From an uncultured Collinsella sp. (GTDB lineage: Bacteria > Actinomycetota > Coriobacteriia > Coriobacteriales > Coriobacteriaceae): a DNA stretch of 64,000 bases. Shown here piece after piece: positions 59,660-64,000 of the stretch. The notes beneath the pieces are model-generated. The model did no database searches. It saw nothing but the letters and a program-made list of their open reading frames with translations, and had not been told where the DNA came from. The stretch's first letter is position 1. Each line of letters starts with the position of its first letter. The DNA is taken from positions 11,337-75,336 of the forward strand of contig CABSYW010000003.1 in the NCBI GenBank assembly GCA_902482035.1, written 5' to 3'. A program made the translations under genes and the position numbers.

Positions 59660-60454
59660 GTGCAATACGACGAGCATAAACTGGTCGAGTACTTTGCCGA
59701 CGCCCCTGCGGGCGTCGGTTTTTCCGACCTTGACCTTAATAACATTCCGCACCATATCTCGTGCATCATGGACGGTAACGGTCGTTGGGCCACGTCGCGC
59801 GGTCTTGCACGCACCGAGGGCCACAAGGCGGGTATCGTCTCCCTGCGCGAGATCATTACCGCATGCGTGCGCTTGGGTGTCGACGTCCTTTCGGCCTATG
59901 CGTTTTCGACCGAAAACTGGAATCGTCCGCAGCATGAGGTCAACGTTTTGATGCATTTGTTTGCCAAGACGTTTATCGATGAGTTGCCGCTGCTTAAGCG
60001 CGAAAACGTTCGCGTTGTCTTTTTGGGCGATATTTCCGCACTGCCTAAGAAGACCCGCGATGTCTTTGAGCGAGGTCTTGCCGAGTGCGCCGATCACACC
60101 GGTATGACGCTGGCGCTTGCCGTCAACTACGGCGCGCGTGCCGAGATTACCCGCGCTGTCCGTCAAATCGCACTCGACGTTGCCGCCGGTAAGATCGATC
60201 CTGCCGTAATTGATGACGACATGGTGGCCTCTCACCTTTATACCGCCGGTCTTCCCGATCCTGAGCTTGTGATTCGCACCTCTGGTGAGCTGCGCCTTTC
60301 GAACTATTTGCTGTGGCAGGTGGCTTATTCCGAGTTCTACGTCACCGATACCTATTGGCCCGACTTTGATCGTTGGGGCCTTGTCGACGCCATTTTGGCC
60401 TATCAGGGCCGTGAGCGTAGGTTTGGTGGACTGAGCAAGACCGAGGAGGCTTAA
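59660..60454 (+). CDS. uppS: Undecaprenyl diphosphate synthase
   Basis: UppS makes the C55 carrier for peptidoglycan and surface polymers from FPP and IPP. The 264-residue protein has ISCIMDGNGRWATSRGLARTEGHKAG with the catalytic Asp, LSAYAFSTENWNRP, and RTSGELRLSNYLLWQVAYSEFYVTDTYWPDF. A leader of about 30 residues precedes the core. GTG 59660 begins one base after the frr stop. Product feeds the glycosyltransferases and exporter at the window's left end. Confidence 0.96.
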   Translation: MQYDEHKLVEYFADAPAGVGFSDLDLNNIPHHISCIMDGNGRWATSRGLARTEGHKAGIVSLREIITACVRLGVDVLSAYAFSTENWNRPQHEVNVLMHLFAKTFIDELPLLKRENVRVVFLGDISALPKKTRDVFERGLAECADHTGMTLALAVNYGARAEITRAVRQIALDVAAGKIDPAVIDDDMVASHLYTAGLPDPELVIRTSGELRLSNYLLWQVAYSEFYVTDTYWPDFDRWGLVDAILAYQGRERRFGGLSKTEEA

Positions 60455-60456
60455 TC

Positions 60457-61356
60457 GTGTCCGATCATCCCAAGGCATCTGCTCCCAAGACGCCTGCGCG
60501 CAAAGCTACCACTGTGGGAGCGCCTGCAGCGAAGAGCGGCAGCGGTTCGTGGCTGGCGGGCTTTATTACCCGTGCCGCCGCCGGTATCGTCTACGCCGTT
60601 GTCTTTATCCTGTGCCTGGTTTTGGGTATCGTGCCCACGGCCATCTTTGTTTCCGTCATGAGCGGTCTGTGCTGCTATGAGTTTTTCCGTATGACAAGAC
60701 TCGATGGCAAGATGGCTAACGAGCGCATGGGTATCGCTGCCGCCGTACTCTTTCCGCTGTCGGCGTTGGGCGATTCGATGTTGCTGAATGCCCTGCTTTT
60801 TGCCCTGATGCTCGCTGTGGGCATTTGGTATGTCTGGTCGCCGCGTACCCGCATCTCTGATGTGGCCGTGACGCTCATGGGTCCCATCTACACTGGCTTT
60901 ATGCTGTCGGCTATCGTGCTGCTGCGCGATGCCGTGCCCGGTTTTGCCGGCGCCCTGCTTTCAGTGGGCGTTTGCGCGTCCCTTTGGGTCTCCGATTCGT
61001 TTGCCTACATTGTGGGCAGCCGTATCGGCAAGCACAAGATGGTTCCCAAGATCTCTCCCAAAAAGAGCTGGGAGGGTTTTGTCGGCGGCATCCTGGGCTC
61101 GGTTTTGATTTGGCTCATTCTGTGGGCGACGCACTTCTACAAGCTCAGCCTGCCCTATGCGCTGCTGTGCGGCGTGGTCGTGTCCATTTTGGGCGTTATC
61201 GGCGACCTTATCGAGTCGCGCATCAAGCGTGGCGTGGGCGTCAAGGATTCCGGCAACCTTATCCCGGGCCATGGCGGCATGCTCGACCGTAGCGACTCGC
61301 TTATCTTTGGCTGCATTACCGCTCAGCTGCTTTTGATGATCGGAGGCGTGCTGTAA
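60457..61356 (+). CDS. cdsA: Phosphatidate cytidylyltransferase
   Basis: CdsA makes CDP-diacylglycerol for phospholipid synthesis. The 299-residue protein has about seven or eight membrane segments and the C-terminal signature ESRIKRGVGVKDSG followed by LIPGHGGMLDRSDSLIF. The first 25 residues are a Lys/Ala/Pro-rich cytoplasmic tail. GTG 60457 lies two bases after uppS. Its stop TAA shares one base with the dxr start. Confidence 0.95.
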   Translation: MSDHPKASAPKTPARKATTVGAPAAKSGSGSWLAGFITRAAAGIVYAVVFILCLVLGIVPTAIFVSVMSGLCCYEFFRMTRLDGKMANERMGIAAAVLFPLSALGDSMLLNALLFALMLAVGIWYVWSPRTRISDVAVTLMGPIYTGFMLSAIVLLRDAVPGFAGALLSVGVCASLWVSDSFAYIVGSRIGKHKMVPKISPKKSWEGFVGGILGSVLIWLILWATHFYKLSLPYALLCGVVVSILGVIGDLIESRIKRGVGVKDSGNLIPGHGGMLDRSDSLIFGCITAQLLLMIGGVL

Positions 61357-62543
61357 TGTCATTCCAGACGACGTATGGCCCCGATGGACGCCTCCGTGTT
61401 GCCATCCTGGGTTGTACGGGCTCTATCGGCACCCAGGCACTCGATGTGTGCCGTCAGCATGCTGATCGCCTGCAGGTGACGGCGCTGTCCGTTAATTCCA
61501 GCACCTCTGAGCTCGTTGCCGCTGCCCGCGAGTTCTCGGTTCCGGCGGTTGCCGTGGCCGATGTCGCTCACGGCGATGACGCCGTGCTGCAGGAGTTGCC
61601 CGAGGGAACGAAGCTCGGCGTTGGCGCGCAGGCGGTTTGCGAGCTCGCGCGTCGCGACGATGTCGACTGCGTGCTCGTTGCTATTGTGGGCGCCGCCGGT
61701 CTCGAGGCGAGCCATGCGGCCTTGACCTCTAATAAGCGCCTTGCCCTTGCCAACAAGGAGTCCCTCGTCGTCGGTGGCGACTTGCTTATGCCGTTGGCAC
61801 AACCGGGCCAGCTTATTCCAGTCGACTCTGAGCACTCCGCCATCTACCAGTGCTATCTGGGGGAGGACCCACGCGAGGCTCATTGTATTTGGCTTACCTG
61901 CTCGGGCGGTCCGTTCTTTGGCCGTACGCGCGACGAGCTCAATCGCGTGACGCGTGCCGATGCCCTCGCACATCCCACGTGGGCCATGGGTGCCAAGATC
62001 ACCATCGACTCCGCCACCCTCATGAACAAGGGCCTAGAGCGCATTGAGGCCATGCATCTGTTTAACTGCGACCTCGATTTCATTAACGTGGTCGTGCAGC
62101 GTCAGTCCAAGATTCACTCTATGGTCGAGTTTGCCGACGGCTCCGTGATGGCGCATCTCGGTGCTTCCGACATGCGTATTCCCATCCAGTTCGCGTTCTC
62201 GTATCCCGAGCGTTGGGATACCCCGGCGCCTCGTATCGATTTCCGCGAGCTGGGGCAGCTCACGTTTGATGCTGCCGACATGGATACCTTCCGCTGTCTG
62301 GCGCTGGCCGAGCGTGCCGGCAAGACGGGTGGTACCATGCCGTGCGTGCTCAATGCCGCCAACGAGGTCGCCGTCGATGCCTTCCTGCACGATGGCTGCA
62401 ACTTTACCGATATCGATCGCATTGTGGAATCCTGCATGGATGCCCACGATATGCAGGCGGTCGATTCGTTTGAGCAGCTTCGCGACATCGATGCGTGGGC
62501 GCGTGAAAAGGCTGCGCAGGTGCTCGCCGCAACCCGTTCCTAA
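61356..62543 (+). CDS. dxr: 1-deoxy-D-xylulose-5-phosphate reductoisomerase
   Basis: Dxr is the committed step of the MEP isoprenoid pathway. The 395-residue protein has the NADPH loop VAILGCTGSIGTQALDV, ALANKESLVVGGDLL, VDSEHSAIYQCYLGEDP, LTCSGGPFFGRTRDELNRVT, AMGAKITIDSATLMNKGLE with metal and substrate residues, and MHLFNCDLDFINVVVQRQSKIHSMVEFADGSVMAHLGASDMRIPIQFA. Length is normal. ispG at the window end continues the same pathway. Confidence 0.97.
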   Translation: MSFQTTYGPDGRLRVAILGCTGSIGTQALDVCRQHADRLQVTALSVNSSTSELVAAAREFSVPAVAVADVAHGDDAVLQELPEGTKLGVGAQAVCELARRDDVDCVLVAIVGAAGLEASHAALTSNKRLALANKESLVVGGDLLMPLAQPGQLIPVDSEHSAIYQCYLGEDPREAHCIWLTCSGGPFFGRTRDELNRVTRADALAHPTWAMGAKITIDSATLMNKGLERIEAMHLFNCDLDFINVVVQRQSKIHSMVEFADGSVMAHLGASDMRIPIQFAFSYPERWDTPAPRIDFRELGQLTFDAADMDTFRCLALAERAGKTGGTMPCVLNAANEVAVDAFLHDGCNFTDIDRIVESCMDAHDMQAVDSFEQLRDIDAWAREKAAQVLAATRS

Positions 62544-62568
62544 CCCATAAGGATTGCTTTTTCGTTTT

Positions 62569-63930
62569 ATGGATACTGTTCTGAGCGTTCTCTCATCGGT
62601 CTTTTGGGGCCTGCTGATGCTTTCCGTCCTCGTGTTTTTGCACGAGGGCGGCCACTTTTTGGCGGCGCGTGCCTGCGGCGTCCGTGTGACCGAGTTCTTT
62701 TTGGGCCTACCGTGTCGCTTTGACATCCATTACACGTCACGTCGCATTGGAACCAAGTTTGGCGTGACCCCGCTGCTGCTGGGTGGCTACGCTGCCATCT
62801 GCGGTATGGATCCGACCGACGTCTCCTGCGCCGATCGCGTGCTCGCGGCTATCTATCGTCATGGTCGCGTGACCGTGGCCGACCTTGCCGCCGAGCTCGA
62901 GCTATCCGAGGAGGTTGTGCTCGAGGCATGCGCCTTGCTCTTGGGTTGGGGCTCTATCGCGCCTTGGCATGAGGAAGGGGTGAAGCCTTCGCCGAGCTAC
63001 TATCCCACCAAGTATCAGACGCTGCCGCGAGATGCGGCGGGTTACACCACCTTTGACGGCCGCCGTTTCGATCGCGAACATTCAACTTCCGAGGGCGATG
63101 TGTGGGAGCTGCCGTGCGGCGAGGCCGAGTTCCTTGCACAAGAGCGTTCGCACACCTATCTTGGCCAGGGTTTTCTCAAGCGCGCCTTTATGCTGCTCGC
63201 GGGCATTCTCGTCAATATCCTGACGGGCTTTTTGCTGCTTATGAGCATCTACTCTATTGCGGGTGTCACCGTGCCGATGGATACCAACGTGATCGGTCAG
63301 GTTGACGAGGGGTCTATTGCCGCCAACGCGGGTATTGAGGGCGGCGACGCGATCCTTTCGGTTGACGGAGTATCGTGCTCTACCTGGATGGACGTTTACG
63401 ATGCCATCGGCAAGGCCGCCGGTAAGGACGATATCGCCATTGAGTATGAGCGCGACGGCAGGCAGCATTCGACCTCGGTTGCGCTCAAAGAGGACGAGCG
63501 CCTAGGTGTGTATGCCTCTACGCAGGTGGTCCGTTTAGACCCCATCACGTCGGCTCGCCTTTCGTTCTCCTATGTCGTGCAGACAGCGGAGGGCGTGATG
63601 CGCCTGCTCCAGCCGCAGCATACGATGGAGATTCTCGATCAGTCTTCTTCGATCGTGGGCATTAGCGTTATGTCCTCACAGGCTGCTGCTGCCGGCCCTG
63701 CCACGTTCCTTTCGTTTGCCGCCTTCATTTCGTTCTCGCTTGGCTTTATGAACCTGCTGCCCATCCCACCACTCGATGGCGGCAAGCTGGTCATCGAGAT
63801 CATTCAAAAGACTGCTGGCCGCGAGCTTCCGCTCAAGGTCCAGACGATTGTGAGCTATGTGGGCATCGCGCTCTTTGCGCTGCTGTTTGTCTATATGCTT
63901 CGTTCCGACGTCCTTCGATTTATCCTGTAG
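62569..63930 (+). CDS. rseP: RseP-type site-2 protease with winged-helix-like insert
   Basis: A 453-residue M50 metalloprotease that cuts membrane-bound substrates. HEGGH at 25-29 in the first hydrophobic segment is the HExxH zinc site, and NLLPIPPLDGGKL near 395-407 supplies the third ligand. Between them, residues about 83-133 (SCADRVLAAIYRHGRVTVADLAAELELSEEVVLEACALLLGWGSI) look like a winged-helix fold and are followed by a polar loop to about 195; standard RseP has no such domain here. A PDZ-like domain lies at about 250-325. ATG 62569 has no close ribosome site; TTG 62554 is the alternative, just after AAGGA. It is 25 bases after dxr. Confidence 0.9.
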   Translation: MDTVLSVLSSVFWGLLMLSVLVFLHEGGHFLAARACGVRVTEFFLGLPCRFDIHYTSRRIGTKFGVTPLLLGGYAAICGMDPTDVSCADRVLAAIYRHGRVTVADLAAELELSEEVVLEACALLLGWGSIAPWHEEGVKPSPSYYPTKYQTLPRDAAGYTTFDGRRFDREHSTSEGDVWELPCGEAEFLAQERSHTYLGQGFLKRAFMLLAGILVNILTGFLLLMSIYSIAGVTVPMDTNVIGQVDEGSIAANAGIEGGDAILSVDGVSCSTWMDVYDAIGKAAGKDDIAIEYERDGRQHSTSVALKEDERLGVYASTQVVRLDPITSARLSFSYVVQTAEGVMRLLQPQHTMEILDQSSSIVGISVMSSQAAAAGPATFLSFAAFISFSLGFMNLLPIPPLDGGKLVIEIIQKTAGRELPLKVQTIVSYVGIALFALLFVYMLRSDVLRFIL

Positions 63931-63943
63931 GGGAGTGTTTGGA

Positions 63944-64000
63944 TTGTCTTTATCCCATCCTTTGCCTCGCGAGTTGACGCGCCCCGTGCATGTGGGCGGT
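63944..64000 (+). CDS. ispG: 4-hydroxy-3-methylbut-2-enyl diphosphate synthase, N-terminus only
   Basis: The final 19 codons in the window read MSLSHPLPRELTRPVHVGG, which matches the start of IspG (TRPVxVGG). TTG 63944 follows AGGGGAG by eight bases. IspG (GcpE) commonly follows dxr and rseP. The gene continues beyond the window, so completeness cannot be judged. Confidence 0.75.
   Translation, partial: MSLSHPLPRELTRPVHVGG

Noticed and set aside
1..64000. CRISPR arrays, insertion sequences, rRNA operon, replication origin
   Set aside because: No regular direct-repeat array, transposase, rRNA sequence or DnaA-box cluster was seen on reading through the window.
63944..64000. Possible complete small gene at the right end
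   Set aside because: The 19 codons match the IspG N-terminus, so it is a truncated view of a longer gene.

Overview
The window is a 64-kb piece of a bacterial chromosome, most consistent with the Coriobacteriia (Actinomycetota), for example a Collinsella-like gut bacterium. This placement is inferred from moderately high GC core genes, frequent TTG and GTG starts behind strong Shine-Dalgarno sites, core gene orders, an epimerase/reductase rfbCD fusion, and a pyruvate phosphate dikinase next to its regulatory kinase. No rRNA, CRISPR array, insertion sequence or prophage was seen.

Layout. (1) 1-9818 is the edge of a surface-polysaccharide locus: a tandem family-2 glycosyltransferase running off the left end, the dTDP-L-rhamnose genes rfbA, rfbB and fused rfbCD, a polyprenyl-phosphate sugar transferase, and a two-component polysaccharide ABC exporter. 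Between rfbA and rfbB, behind a terminator, sits a low-GC two-gene unit (a DUF4869-like protein and a P-loop ATPase) of unknown function. (2) 9871-18778 is one leftward operon for aromatic amino acids (aroF, tyrA, aroB, aroA, aroC, pheA, fused aroE-aroK, aroQ), flanked by two tRNA-Arg genes and preceded by a terminator-like hairpin that may be an attenuator. (3) 18855-24790 holds a P-type ATPase with a lysine-rich tail, a zinc-ribbon membrane protein, a cyclophilin and a TPR membrane protein. (4) 24906-34511 is the cell-shape operon mreB-mreC-mreD-mrdA-rodA, continued by a DUF697-like gene and a radical-SAM pair. (5) 34579-38580 is rplU-rpmA-obgE-nadD-yqeK-rsfS, converging on dinB. (6) 40132-49583 carries rpsP-khpA-rimM-trmD-lepB, glyQ-glyS, the PPDK regulatory protein and ppdK. 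(7) 49794-56416 carries rplS, rnhB, yraN, comM, dprA, trmFO and a Xer recombinase. (8) 56636-64000 carries rpsB-tsf, then pyrH-frr-uppS-cdsA-dxr-rseP and the first codons of ispG.

How it works together. Region 1 makes and exports a rhamnose-containing surface polymer. Region 2 turns DAHP precursors into prephenate and onward toward Phe and Tyr. Regions 4 and 8 supply the elongasome and the undecaprenyl carrier and phospholipid precursors it needs. Regions 5-8 are translation, tRNA and ribosome-assembly housekeeping.

The most unusual items are: the low-GC gene pair inside the rhamnose cluster; the putative leader attenuator of the aro operon; a helically phased TTTACC box array upstream of ppdK; an apparent AUA start codon in the Xer recombinase overlapping the trmFO stop; a winged-helix-like insertion in the RseP-type protease; and two related REP-like elements at about 10.5 kb and 51.0 kb. 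All domain calls come from reading translated sequence by eye; no database search was run.
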